DNA from: Sphagnum magellanicum
Taxonomy: Eukaryota; Streptophyta; Sphagnopsida; Sphagnales; Sphagnaceae
Direction of reading: 5' to 3'
Assembly: GCA_021904315.1 (NCBI GenBank)
Contig: CM038917.1
Coordinates: forward strand, 19,700,041 to 19,764,040
DNA: 64,000 nucleotides
Part shown: positions 23,807-35,986 of the stretch, piece by piece
How positions within the stretch are numbered: position 1 is the first letter of the stretch
Layout of the letters: each line of letters begins with the position of its first letter
Position numbers and translations under genes: made by a program
Notes under the pieces: model-generated
Database searches by the model: none
The model's input: the letters and a program-made list of their open reading frames with translations, nothing else
Told to the model about the DNA's origin: nothing

Positions 23807-24210
23807 CAGTAAACTCTCTCTAAACTAATATCCTTGGGACCGGCCGAAAGATATTAGTTTATGGAGGATATTAGTTTACACAAATTATATGGGGGGTAAC
23901 AAAAATCATTCCGAAACTTGCCAGAGCAGCATGGAAGGTCATGGAGGCTAGTAGAAGGTCATGGATCATTGGGGAAAGTAACCGAACCTTGTGGAGCTTG
24001 GTGGAGAATCAAAGAAGCACGTACATTTTAGTGTCATATATATGATGTATTAGTTTATAAAATGCTATGGGACCGGAAATATTGAAATATTGAATATCAG
24101 TTTATGGAGAATTATTAGATTGAATATGAGGCCTGTCACGGGCCTGTGCCCGCATATTAGTTTAGAGAGAATATTAGTTTACATAGTATTAGTTTAGAGA
24201 GAGTTTACTG
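23807..24210. mobile_element. Pogo/Emigrant-like MITE (Tc1-mariner superfamily)
   Basis: A 404-bp element with perfect terminal inverted repeats of 24 bp. Both ends start CAGTAAACTCTCTCTAAA when read inward, and the insertion is flanked by TA on each side (23805-23806 and 24211-24212). The left end continues with GGGACCGGCCGAAAGATATT and repeated TTAGTTTA motifs, a layout typical of plant pogo-derived MITEs such as Emigrant/Lemi. There is no transposase frame, so it is non-autonomous. The perfect inverted repeats suggest a fairly recent insertion. Confidence 0.9.
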
Positions 24211-24214
24211 TATA

Positions 24215-24420
24215 TGTTAAAGCGCCACCTGGCAAGGAATATTCATGTTTAGGACAAGTCAAGCGAGGTATTAAAAAGCGTGCAATATTTGTTGGGGTTG
24301 TTTGTCCTGCTATGTCACCTCGTTCAAAGCGCAGTTCCTGGCCTAAATGTTAAAGCGCCACGGCGGCGTTGTATAATCCATATTATGTTGGTACAAGTCA
24401 AGTAGGGTAGAACTGTCCAT
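24215..24420. repeat. 133-bp-spaced direct repeat beside the MITE
   Basis: TGTTAAAGCGCCAC at 24215 recurs at 24348, and ACAAGTCAAG follows in both copies (GGACAAGTCAAGCGAGG and GTACAAGTCAAGTAGGG). The copies are imperfect. The MITE inserted right at the edge of the first copy. Confidence 0.7.
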
Positions 24421-24429
24421 CACCAATCA

Positions 24430-27180
24430 CTACCCTATCATGGAACATTTATTTAGATCTTTGTCATCTCTGCTTCATCTCGAGTGATTTCAAAATGTTA
24501 TGGGAGTGCTACCCAGGGTTCTTTTTTATAAAAATTAAAATGTGCATAAGTGGCAACATGATTTGGCCTTGAATATGCCTAACTGGCATCTTGTGTAATT
24601 TGGCTGAAGGGTTAGTTGGCTTGTCTATTCATTTGCTTTTGAGCTTGCCAGCTTCTTATATTCATGTTTGTATGTCTATCTTGCCACAACACTCCAAGCT
24701 ACAATGGAGCTTTGCCATATTCTTTCACTTTTGTAATGCACATTACATATCCCTCAACCTTTTCCTTGCCAAGTTTTTATTCGAAGTTTTGTCACCTATT
24801 GTAACTTGTGTGGTTGTTAGTTTACTTGCAATTTTGTGCGAAGCAGTTGAAAAGTAATGAGCTTTCATGTTTGGGTTTCATAACTTTAATGTTTTTTTGT
24901 CTTGCATATTTATCTTAGTCTAAAAGTGTTTAGGTTTGTTTTGCATTGTAGATTGGTTGCTAGAAGAGTTATGTGCATGAAAACAATGATGGATTAACCA
25001 TAAAAAATTTTGGGTTCTGCAAAAGTATGATGATTGTCTATGATCTATCTCTAGAATTTGGTGTTTGTTGCAAACTACAACTCATGAAGCTGACTTGTAC
25101 CTTCAATCCTTGAAGGTTTTGTACTCTAATCCCACACTTTTGTTTTGAGGTCTTGATTTTTTTTAAGGATTCGAATAGGATGGAATAGGGCCAAAAATAG
25201 GGAATTCTTGGTTGACATTCATGAATTAGCATAGGTGAATTTGCAAAATTCTCCTCATATAATTTATGCATTTTCATTGTTTTCAAATGTTTGTTTTACC
25301 TAGCTATTGTGATTATCTACTTACATTCTTTTGCCATGGCTCCCAAGTTCTTGCAAGTTTCAATATTTCCATTTGTCGAGATTCCATTGTCAACAATAGT
25401 CCTCTTACATTTTGTGATCCAAATGGAGTTTCTTCTTCTCACTGTCCTCATCATGTCATGGCATTTCAAGGTGTATTCACAATTGGGGTACCAAAAAGGA
25501 ATGACTTCTATTTAAAATATTACAAAAAATAACTTTGGATTTTTATTTATTTTACATTATTATAGTTGTAATGGATTGTTGTATGCCAATAGATAAAATA
25601 ATGTCTTGTTAAATTAATAAAATAATTTAAAAATAATTTAGATAATATGTAAATGTCATTTTGATCCCTATAAACTAACTAAATCAAGTGTCTAAACTAC
25701 ATTCTAAAAAAAGGAATAAAAAGGAATCCATAAAAAAAATCACTGGTGAGATCCAACCCGTGGTTCTAGCATTGAAGGTAACTAGAATCAAACCCAAGGT
25801 CTGATTCCAAGTTAGTTTGAAAATTGGAATTGCATTGAAATTCTGAAAAAAAAAAAAAAAAAGTTTCAAGTGGGCAGGGGCTTAGACTCAAACCTTGCAC
25901 ATCAAAGAAAGAGATGAAAGCCCTTTGTTATTGAATTGTCAAAGTGTTTGAGTTAAAAGCGTGCAGATTTTATTATTATCCTAAATTGTGTTTCTATCTT
26001 GGTGATTATTTTTCAAAAATAAAAGTTCAAGTTTTCATATTGTTGTTTTTTATATCTTGAAACATCTAGTGTAGTTTAGAGTGTAGAAATAAGCTAGTTT
26101 GTATTAGTTTAACATTTTTATACCTTGTAATACTTTTTTTACTTGAAATAAAAATTCAGATTTTTCACATTAAATTTTTTGGTGTTTTGCATACTGGAAT
26201 AGGAACTAGAGGTTACCTAGAACTAAAGATTACCTAAAATCGACCTAATTTGAAAGTTTAAAAAAAACTGGAATCAAAGTCACCATTTAGATTCTAAAAT
26301 TGAAGCCAGAATTGAATCCTATCTTGAAACCGGTTCCTTGAAAACTTTAGGACCTAGAATTGAAGGTTCCTCTTAGAACCTAGGAACTGTTCAACACTAG
26401 TAAAAACCTAGCCGATTTTTTAATATAGTAGTGAATTACTAAGCACAATATCCTGGTAAGATTTTCAACAAGGCATCACAAACACGCTGGCCCTGCCAAT
26501 AGATAAGATGTTGTCCATCTACCTAGTGAGTTCACACTCCAAACACCAAAACAATCTGTTCCAATCTAAATAGTCTAAACACTTTCACCAAAGAAACCAG
26601 TTCACCTAATGTGAAACTGGTTCTAATAAGTTAAAACTTCCAAAAGTTGGAAAGTTATAAGATATTTGTGTTATATACACATATTTTTGAGACTATGAAA
26701 TATGTTAAATAAGTTTACTTCAATATTTTTAGTTTAGTATGAAATATCTCAATGCATGAGACGATGGCCATGCATTTTTAAGGAAGGTAACATTTGCAAG
26801 GAGTGTCCACTTTCTATTTAGATTAGGCAAGTGGGTGGAGTTCAGGTTTGGAACAACATTTTCATGATCCTAAGGTTGGGTGGAGAGCTCATGATAAAGT
26901 CAGTGTTTTTATCATCTCTATTTTCTCATAGATTGGCTGTCAATTTTCAACATGGTGGATGTTTTATGACTTTTTTGTATGTTTTGAGAATTATGATTAT
27001 TTACAAAAATTGGTTCTTCAAACATTTTGAGAAACCACAGTGTGGAAATCTGGAAATTGATAAAAGAAAAGGACAATTGACAAGGGGTTCAAGAATGGGT
27101 ACCACAAGTACATTTCTTTCGGAACAATGCTTCAATCCGATGTAAATATGTGGGGTAGTCTTCATGAGGAGGAAAGTAGG
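24430..27180. other. Intergenic region without a supported gene
   Basis: Moderately AT-rich DNA. The short frames at 24591-24857, 25266-25532 and 26831-27145 have no recognisable domain or splice framework. A sequence end reading TTCAACACTAG at 26394-26404 resembles a hAT-type terminus (see findings). Confidence 0.55.
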
Positions 27181-27185
27181 TAGTG

Positions 27186-27438
27186 GATGCAGGAACTTTG
27201 CAATTGTCTGGACTGTGTCCTCTGCTCTCTGGAGTTGGGAAAGTGGTGGCCAAGGAGGTAGTGGACAACAGGAGTGTTTTGCTCAAGTCAACTTTGTAAT
27301 TGTCGTCAAATGGATCTATCTGGTCCGGGTATTGATGTTAAATTAAAAGAAAGAAAGAAAGAAAGAAAGATGCAGGAACTTTGCAATTGTCTGGACTGTG
27401 TCCTCTGCTCTCTGGAGTTGGGAACGTGGTGGCCAAGG
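27186..27438. repeat. 70-bp direct duplication separated by an AAAG microsatellite
   Basis: GATGCAGGAACTTTGCAATT starts at 27186 and again at 27369. The two 70-bp copies (to 27255 and 27438) differ at about one base. An (AAAG)n tract of about six units at 27347-27370 abuts the second copy. Confidence 0.92.
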
Positions 27439-27568
27439 CTCAAAGCAAGGAACATGAAGGCCGCACGAAAGAGGGAGTTTTCAAACCAGACAAGAATATA
27501 TGTGTAGTTAATGTCAAATGCCTTAATTGAGAACAGGGAGGACTTTAGTGCCAGCCTATGCTGACATC

Positions 27569-27735
27569 TGTAGTTGCTTAAAATCAAGGATTCGGCCTAC
27601 ATATGCACCAACATGTGTAGTTGCTTAAAATCAAAGATTCGGCCTACATATGCACCAACATGTGTAGTTGCTTAAAATCAAGAATTCGGCCTACATATGC
27701 ACCATCATGTGTAGTTGCTTAAAATCAAAGATTCA
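27569..27735. repeat. 47-bp tandem repeat, three and a half copies
   Basis: TGTAGTTGCTTAAAATCAA begins at 27569, 27616, 27663 and 27710, an exact 47-bp period. The units differ at only one or two positions, for example AAGGATTC, AAAGATTC and AAGAATTC. The last copy ends at about 27735. Confidence 0.95.
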
Positions 27736-28739
27736 AGCCTGTACAACAAGTACATGTATTTGAGTCAATAACTGAAAAGTGCCCTTCGTTCTAAGAATTG
27801 TTCAACACTGGTTATCACCTTCAAGATTTTTCTTAGTGTAGTTTGAGAGATCTTCCCCCAACATTACGCCATGACCGGAGCACCTTCCCCTATACTTTCA
27901 AGATGTTTGTGTTGTTAGGGACCTATCTTAGACCTCTACGATTGATCATACTATATTTCATGTGATAACTCATGTAATTTAGCTTGTCATCTATGGACTA
28001 AGTTCATCCATGGAAAAAAATTGTCCATCATTATTTGAATCTATAATCATTACTTTTTCATTCATCATTTTCATTGACAAACTATAATTAAAAAGTCACA
28101 TGCAAAGGTTTTTTGGACTATGGGCATGTTGGAATTTTATTTGGAAACTTAGATTACACATTCCCATCCTAAACAATAATAGGTCAAAGGAACACATTAA
28201 CCAATTACTTTGAAGCAGAGGTGTAACCTTGCACTCAAGGCTAGTTCATTTCATATATTCATGAATTAGTATTGTACAATCTTGTGGAACATATTGATTT
28301 TATTATGCAAGAATGTATGTTCCAAACACAATAATTATTAAGCAATATGTCTTTGCATTATAAATTCATGTGTCCTACAAATTTTATGTCCCAATGATTT
28401 TTTTTCCACAAATCTTGTCATTTTTTTTACAAAAATTTGGGAATTTTTGGAATTTCTTTTTTCTAGTGTAAATTCAATAAAGTTTTTTTTTTCCCAGAAA
28501 ATTTCGCCAAATGTCCTATGTCACAATATCAAAAAGAAAACCCTAGTCCCAATACTTGTCACACATGTGCTTTGAATTATTTTGCAATCCTGAATTGGTG
28601 GAGAAAAAAATTCAACAGCCAAATGCCAAAGATTTGGAACACAAAACCAAATACAATAGCCAAATATATGAGAGCATGTGAGCAAATACATGGAGCACGA
28701 TCCAAGCTCGACAGAATGCGCGAGAAGCTTGGTCGAGGA

Positions 28740-30301
28740 ATGGCAGCAAATGGGAAATCGGCGAGGCAGAAGGAGAAGAAGAAGAAGGATTCGAAGGATC
28801 TGATTACAGCAGACGCGGGAATATTGTCTTCACAAGGGAGCTTGGTGAAACGGGTGAAGAAGTGGTGGCCATTTCGACCTTCAAGTAGCTGGGAATCTGC
28901 TGCCATAGCTACTTGCACCATCTTCGTCTTCTGTGCACCTGTGCTGCTTTCTGGCCTTTCTGTTCCCGGATTCTTGAGTCTGTTCCTCATTAGTCTTTTC
29001 ACATGGCGTGCATTCGAATATCAAGGGTTTCTCATTGTCGTTCTCTACTTCCTTCTTGTGAGTTTCTCCAAAATCTCGTCATTTCCCATGTCTGTTCTTT
29101 TACAAGAAAGAACTTTGCTGCAAGAATGTTCAGCATCCCAGTTCAGCATTGCCCAGTACTTAGACCCATAGTCTATTGAAATCTTCCAACCAAGAAGGAT
29201 CGGGAAAACCCTAAACCCTAAAAGTTGCTCAAGAGCTCTGGCTCCACCTTGAAAGGATTCAGAATTGTGGTCATGAATTCAAGTTTCCTTGATGGTCTAT
29301 GCATGCAATCCCAAGACTACTCTTGTAACAATTTTCTCGCCGCAGGCAATGACAGAGAAGAGTGGAAGGAGAGGGCTTGGGAGTGTGTTGGGGTCAGGTG
29401 CAGTAGGTGTGCTATGTGCTTTTGCAGCCATAACTGGGCTGGGAGGCTGGGAATGGGAAGGGCTATGGAAGCTAGGTTTCCTGACAAGTTTCTGCACAAA
29501 GCTTAGTGACACGATATCAAGTGAAATTGGCAAGGCTTATGGCAAAACCACGTCAGTTCACCTTCTCTAATTGTCCTCAAAAAGTTTGAATCTTTCCACA
29601 CCCAAAGATCAAGGTGAATTGATTGAAAGGTTTCTTCTCATCCCATGGGTATATCAAGATTGAGCTCTCTGCCAGATGGATTCAATTGCAGACTGTGGCC
29701 CTGGGTTCTGTGACCAGGTATCTAGTAACAACAATGTCTACAGTACCACGCGGAACTGAAGGGGCAGTGAGCTTGGAGGGCACACTTGCAGGCTTACTTG
29801 CATCAGTGATTCTTAGTGCTGTTGCATGTGCCCTCAACCTGGTACAGGATTTTTGCACCCTCCCTCTGCATATTGTAACCCTAATAGTCTCTTCAAACAT
29901 TGTACTCTAAGGTTTCCCAGGAAGTGTTACTGAAATTGGATCTCCTGTTCTTTTCTGCAGACAGATCAAACAGGAACTGTTATCTGTGTGGTTACTGCAC
30001 AGATAGCAAATCTATGTGAGAGCTTTATTGGAGCTGCATTACAAGGTCATGAAGGCTATGAATGGGTACTCCCTCTCCTCCTCCCCTTGATCCACAAACT
30101 ACTGCTTCCCTGCTCATTCTGAATGCAGGATTTGTTGGATTCTGTAGTTGACTGAATTAATCTCAAACTTTGATGCAGTCTCCGGTTGGCTGCCAGATCA
30201 CTGATGGTGTTGTGAATATTGTTAACATTATGATTGGAGCAACACTGGCCATTTTGATGAGAAGACTGAATGACAAAATATGGAACTCCCAGGAAAGGTG
30301 A
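28740..30301 (+). CDS. VTE6: DUF92 / phytyl-phosphate kinase-like protein (VTE6-like), possibly missing a segment
   Basis: The exons I can place are 28740-29057, 29346-29551, 29718-29841, 29961-30065 and 30197-30301, together 285 codons with consistent phases. The product is a multi-pass membrane protein of the VTE6/DUF92 type. Visible blocks are VLLSGLSVPGFLSLFLIS and FTWRAFEYQGFLIVVLYFLL in exon 1, then SGRRGLGSVLGSG, FCTKLSDTISSEIGKAYGKT, VPRGTEGAVSLEGTLAGLLA, QIANLCESFIGA and GVVNIVNIMIGATLAILM. In plants VTE6 acts in the chloroplast envelope to make phytyl diphosphate for tocopherol. The conserved Gly-Thr...Thr-Lys...Lys segment expected between exon 1 and the GRRG block is absent from the 288-bp intervening sequence. 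No clear transit peptide is visible, and the start could instead be at 28668 or an upstream exon. It may be a degraded copy. Confidence 0.72.
29206..29222 (+). promoter_or_regulatory. Tandem telo-box in the first VTE6-like intron
   Basis: AAACCCTAAACCCTAAA, two units of the plant telomere/telo-box motif, lies in the first intron of the VTE6-like gene, about 150 bp after the donor. Telo-boxes in promoters and first introns of plant genes recruit TRB and Polycomb factors; a role here is inference from the motif alone. Confidence 0.4.
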
Positions 30302-33300
30302 GTACCATTGCCTTGATTTGCAGTATTTATTGGAATCCTTGGGTCAAAATCGAAGGGTAGGATAATTCTTGAGTTGCATGCTAGATATGCAATGTTGATA
30401 GATTTTCTAAATTTGTGTATGGAACAACCAAGTGCATAACATCTTTTGGCTAATATTGGCACTACACTGGTTCTTCTTTTTTCTTCACCAGTGAGGCAGG
30501 GGTTTTGTGAAATTCTTTTTACTGTCCCAAACAGGGTATTAAATAACCTACCCACCACTAACAATTAGTAGTTTCTGCTGAATTATTTGATTTATTCAAC
30601 AAAAGGGGTCTGGCTGCCCCATTTTTTCCAATATGCAGTGGTAATCTAGTGGCAGGGAAAGTCATTAGTTGGGTTGGGAGTTGGATCCTCCAATTCTTTG
30701 GCATTAGTCCTTCTGAATTTTCTGTTTTTTGGATTTCCCTTTTGAGAATTATTTAACACCATACCTTAGTGGCAAGTATGACAATTGAATTTTGGAATTT
30801 TTTACCACCAGCCTATTATCAATTTGCCTGTTTAAGCAATAGCCTTGGTTACCAATTTCCACAATCATAATTTTGATAATTCCCACTTGTTATGCCTAAG
30901 GGTCAATTTTGAATTGGCCAATTATAGGTTTTTAAAAGGAAAACTTAACCCCCCCCAAAAGATCTTTGATTGTGAAATGAGTAAGGTGAGGAACTGAAGG
31001 ATTTGTTCATTCCACTAGTGTCACCTAAGTAATCTTAGATTGCCATACCATCTAGACTATAACAAAAGCACTCCTGCTCAAATGTGGACAAAGAATAATT
31101 ATAATCACACTTTAGATGGAAATTTGGTATGAGCAAAATCACTAAAATGTCACTCGGAAGCACTATAAACAACAATTGACCAAAAACTACAACAATCAAA
31201 GGTTTTTTTACAGGATCCAATCATGTCACATTTAGATGCAAAATTTTGAGGAATACAATTTGAAAGCAATTATAGTAGAGCTTATATACAAGTGGGTACC
31301 CTCCCATAGTCCAGAAGATAACATGGTTGTACTTACTTCAGAATTGGCCAGCAAGTGGTTGGTATGCAGCAGGATTGATCACATCATCAATCTGCAAAAT
31401 CATTTTTACCATCTTTGTTGCAAAAAAAATTGTTGTTTCCTTCCTATCAATATATCAATGGGGCTGCAACGCATAATTTTCTGCCAAAGCCATTGGGAAC
31501 ATGTCAAGGGCATCTACAAAAACTCACATTGTGTATTGCTCCACCCCAAGGACTTTGTCTACAGCTGCTTCAACAACCATGGAGCAAGAAATCTCTACTG
31601 AGCCGCCCCCACAGGTAATGGAATTTTCCTAGATCAGGTTTCAAATTTGTGCCCTCACAACCATCAAGATTTGATGCCCTATGCCCCACATGCAAAAGGC
31701 TATGCTAGATAATAATAAGGTTGGCAGTAATCTAATTTGAGGATGTGGCACACAAAGAGAGAGCAACCTTTAGATTGGCATCTAGGTACTCAATATAGTT
31801 AAGCCAGATCTTTAGGGTGACAAGAAATGCAGGTAAAAGTAAACAAGCTTTTATAAAGGTCATGGAGATATCCAAAGAGCAAAAATCTTCAAAACGTGAC
31901 AAACTAATTAGGCAATTAATATTGCCATGGAACAGATGTGCACAATAGCCTTTTCAGCTTCTCTACACTCCAATTGGACTTCTACACTGGAAAGATGCTC
32001 CATTCTCATTAACAAAAACTTGGTCATTCAAAACATCATAGAAATCAATAGCAATATTCTGGTTTGTTGAAGTTGATGTATGATGTGTTTACACCTGATG
32101 CTTCTGGCTGTAGAAACATTTCCATACACAGAGAGGCAAAAACTACATTAATAAATGTCTAAGAGAGTGTCCTGCAACTTCAGTAAAGGATGGCATGAGA
32201 CCTTTCAAAGATGTCCATGCTGCTGCTACTCAAATAGAAAACATATATATTATCTATGTATCCCTGACATTCTATATTCCCAACCCATTATATATAAATT
32301 CATGAACACACATAGGTCTATGTAAAACATCAAATTAGTCAACACATGATTTAAGGAAACAGACGTCCAATGACAATAATCACTCCAAAACCCTAACTAG
32401 AGACAAATAGAAACATAGACAGAAAAAAATCACTACATAATGAGGCACAACAGATTGAGTGTTCCTTTCTATGTTATTTAGCTATCTATACATACAATTG
32501 AGCTATTATGTAGCTATTACCATGCCCTTTTGCACCTTTCAGAAAAAGAGAAAGAAAGAGATAGTGGGAAAGAACTGATGTTTCCTCCATTCCTACACTT
32601 ATGCACATAGATGCCCATTGGTATTATCATAAGAGTATGGAATAATCAAAAGCTTGAAAGCAAAACATTATTATAAAACCACCTTTGCATTGCTTGACTA
32701 GAAATCCACATTAAAGAAACAAAGACAAACAAGAATCACTATAAAACATTATGCCAAGAATTATCTGAGCAAAGATTGAAATTTTTCCCTTCTCAAAAAA
32801 TTGAAACAGGATTGAAATTCAAGTTGATGATGATGACAGAGAATGTGAGAAAATATCTATGAGGCTCAAAAGAAGTTTAACATAAGAATTTTCAGCACTT
32901 GAGTTGTGTAACATTAATGACACGTTAGATCTCTCAATGAGCAAGCCATCTTACGATAGCACTAAATTGAAAATAAAATTCTGCAACCCTCCAAACTATT
33001 CACAAAACCTTTTTGCAAAGGAAAACCACACAAATGCACATAATAGACACAAGAAGAATCTCGAACTTTACCTTGGAATCTCTTGGCCCCTTGTGACAAC
33101 TTGCAAGTTCATTCTTTAACAATACCTTCTAAGTGATGATGAAGTCATGACACACACAAATAACAAAAATTCAGGATAGTGAACTTCTACGACAATTATC
33201 TTGTTGTAATGTTGAAACAGAAAACAGACTGGTGACATAGTGGGAACAAATGTAGAGGAAGAGATTTGGGCTTCAAGGATAAAGAGATGTAGAAAGAGGT

Positions 33301-35480
33301 CTTTCCGGACAATGGGTGGCAAAACTTACAAGCTTATTTTCATTGTTCTCAAGAACAAAAAATTTCCAAAATCAATAGGGTCTACCATCTCTACTACTCC
33401 ACAGAACTGCTCACTTGCATTGACCTGCAATGACAAAAACAACATAGTTGATGAAGATGTAAACACACATGGTTTTGAGGAAAATGAGATCATACACCCT
33501 ATTTGTACCTTGTGCACATCAGTTGATGGAATTGAATTTGATTTTAAGAAAAATATATGTGGGTGCCTAAAGGACATACTAAAATAAAATAAATTAAAAT
33601 AAGGGTATTTCCTTCCTTCCCTTCTTTGGCACTAGCCTCATTTTGAGCTTCCAGAAACAAATTACATGGCTTTCTGCTGGAACTACCCCTCCTCCCCACA
33701 CTCTCAATGCTGGAATTTTCTCTACCAGCAGGAAACCCTAATAATCAGAAAAATCATAAAACCTGGTACATACAAAGAAAATAAAAATTATCATCTATAA
33801 ATTGCCATTGCTCTCTCTCACTCACACACACACTCTCATGCTCTCATTCTCATACTCTCTTTTTTCATGCACACACACACTTTCTCTCTTGCACATGCAC
33901 ATACCAAATCAAATCGCATTAGATTTCTCATTTGTTTTTGTAGCACCCTCTCACACACACATGCATTCTTTTAAAGAATTTGCTAAGATTTTTTGCCAAA
34001 AAATTTGCTGAAGAAATTTTTTGTACACTCTTATATCAACCTATTGATTGTTGGTGAAGTGGTTGTTGCATTCTTCATGTGTTAACCAAGGGACAAATCC
34101 TCTTTTGTGAATAAGTAATTATTTAATTTAATTTAATCAATTAAATTTTTTAAAAAATAACTATGAATTAAAAAAATAGACATGTGGTAAATGCAAGTTT
34201 AAAAATCAAAATATTAATAAAATTTACAATTGCAACAAATTAGCCATTTCTTGAAAGCCCAGGTTTTAGCATAATGCATGCTCATGTTCTAATATAATTA
34301 ACATTGCTTTTCCAATATAGATTCTCTTTTCTCATTATCTTGAACCACGGAAACTACCTTTTTTTCCAACCTCTTAATGACATGAAAAATTTATTTAAAA
34401 GCTTTAATTTTTGTAATTTTGAAATTGGACAAATTTTTTTCCATCCCGTGCCCACACTTTCCATAAGCACCTTAAGTTGATTACAATTATAACATAATCA
34501 TATAATTTCATCAAATCAAAAAATTAACCAAATTCAAATTATTAATTCATAAAATGAATAAACAATAATAGCTTTTTGATCAAGATGTTCTTAAATCAAA
34601 ATGACATCATTTCAAGGGTCAAATACATTACAAGGCAAACAATGTGCACAAATAAAATTCAATATTTAACACCTTTCTTCAAAATATAAAAAATATTATA
34701 CCTTAAACTGGGAATTGTCAATGGAAATATCGATTACATCAAAAACATTTTTTTTTTATAGATATTGAATAAATATAGAAAGACATTACAATGCATTCCT
34801 ATGAATGTTTTAATCAATTTTAGTGAATTTATAAAAAAATGTGTCATTTTACAAGACATAACACTAAAAAGACTTCTTAAAAAGGTCATACTAATAATAC
34901 TTATATCAAAGAATTAAATTTGATATCATCATCACATATCAAAATCAAATATTTTCAAAACATTCACAATCAATGGGTATCATCTATAACTTGCTTTAAC
35001 TTTTTGTTTCATAACTTTAAAGCACAAAGATAAACATTTGACCACTTAATTATTAACCTTCGCTAATCACAAAACAATGTGCAACTTAATATGCAAAACA
35101 TATATATAACATTATCATGGACACATTTCATAGACGAATTCATAATCTTATAAAATATTATTATACAAAACATACACAAAGTTGATTTCAAGAAGGGATC
35201 ATTAGAAATTGTGACATTTATTGTAAAACATAATATAAACAACTTAAGAGAGGAAAAAAAAATCTTATTGAAATCTTAGAATTAAAAAATGATCATTTAA
35301 TTATAATAAATGATAATTTAGACAATAACATCATTGATAACAATGTCATAGATTACTAGCACAAAGAATTTTAATGCATTAAAATGATGAAAACATCCTT
35401 TTTAATCCAAATGAATGGTTAAACTGAGCTAAATATCATGCTTTGCTATGGAACCCAATGAAAAAGTATTTTCTATCCAT
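30302..35480. other. Intergenic region without a supported gene
   Basis: AT-rich DNA. The 115-codon frame at 33240-33587 (+) and the 121-codon frame at 31236-31601 (+) have no domain I recognise, and compositions that could be chance. Around 33,810-33,960 there are CT- and CA-rich simple repeats. From about 34,100 to 35,400 the sequence is very AT-rich with no structure that I can name. Confidence 0.55.
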
Positions 35481-35986
35481 CCATCATCCATCCCTTCATG
35501 GTGCGCTCGCGGGTCTTCGTTCGCTGTAGCCACTGCAGCCTCCTTTCGTGTTTCTGACGTTTTCGAGTTTATTTAGGGTTTGCCGTTTTTGGTTTGTGCA
35601 AAGATTGCTGGCACGAGATTCTTTACTCGCGGCATTTTGTTTGTAGATTTGTCTACGATAGCTCCTGTTGCTCTTTTCCTTTTCGCAGATTTGTTTCACG
35701 TTCCCCATTGATTCTATTTTTTTATTATTTGTTTGCGGGGTTCTAGGAGGGACAGGTGCAATGGAAGCTCGGGAAGTTTGGGGGAGTGAAGAAGACTGAA
35801 GAGAGGCTTTGTTGTATGGTTCTGAGTTTTGTGGACCGTTGTCGTCGTCTCTCAGTGGTTGTCGTCGTTTTTTATCTTCCGATTCTGCTCGATGCATGCA
35901 TACAGAGCTAACAATCGTCAGATTGTGTGGTATAACCTGTGATCCACACCAGGAAGAAGCTTTTAGGTCAAGAGCTTGAGAGGAAG

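Noticed and set aside
33240..33587. 115-codon plus-strand frame
   Set aside because: No domain, no splice framework, and AT-driven composition; left as unsupported.
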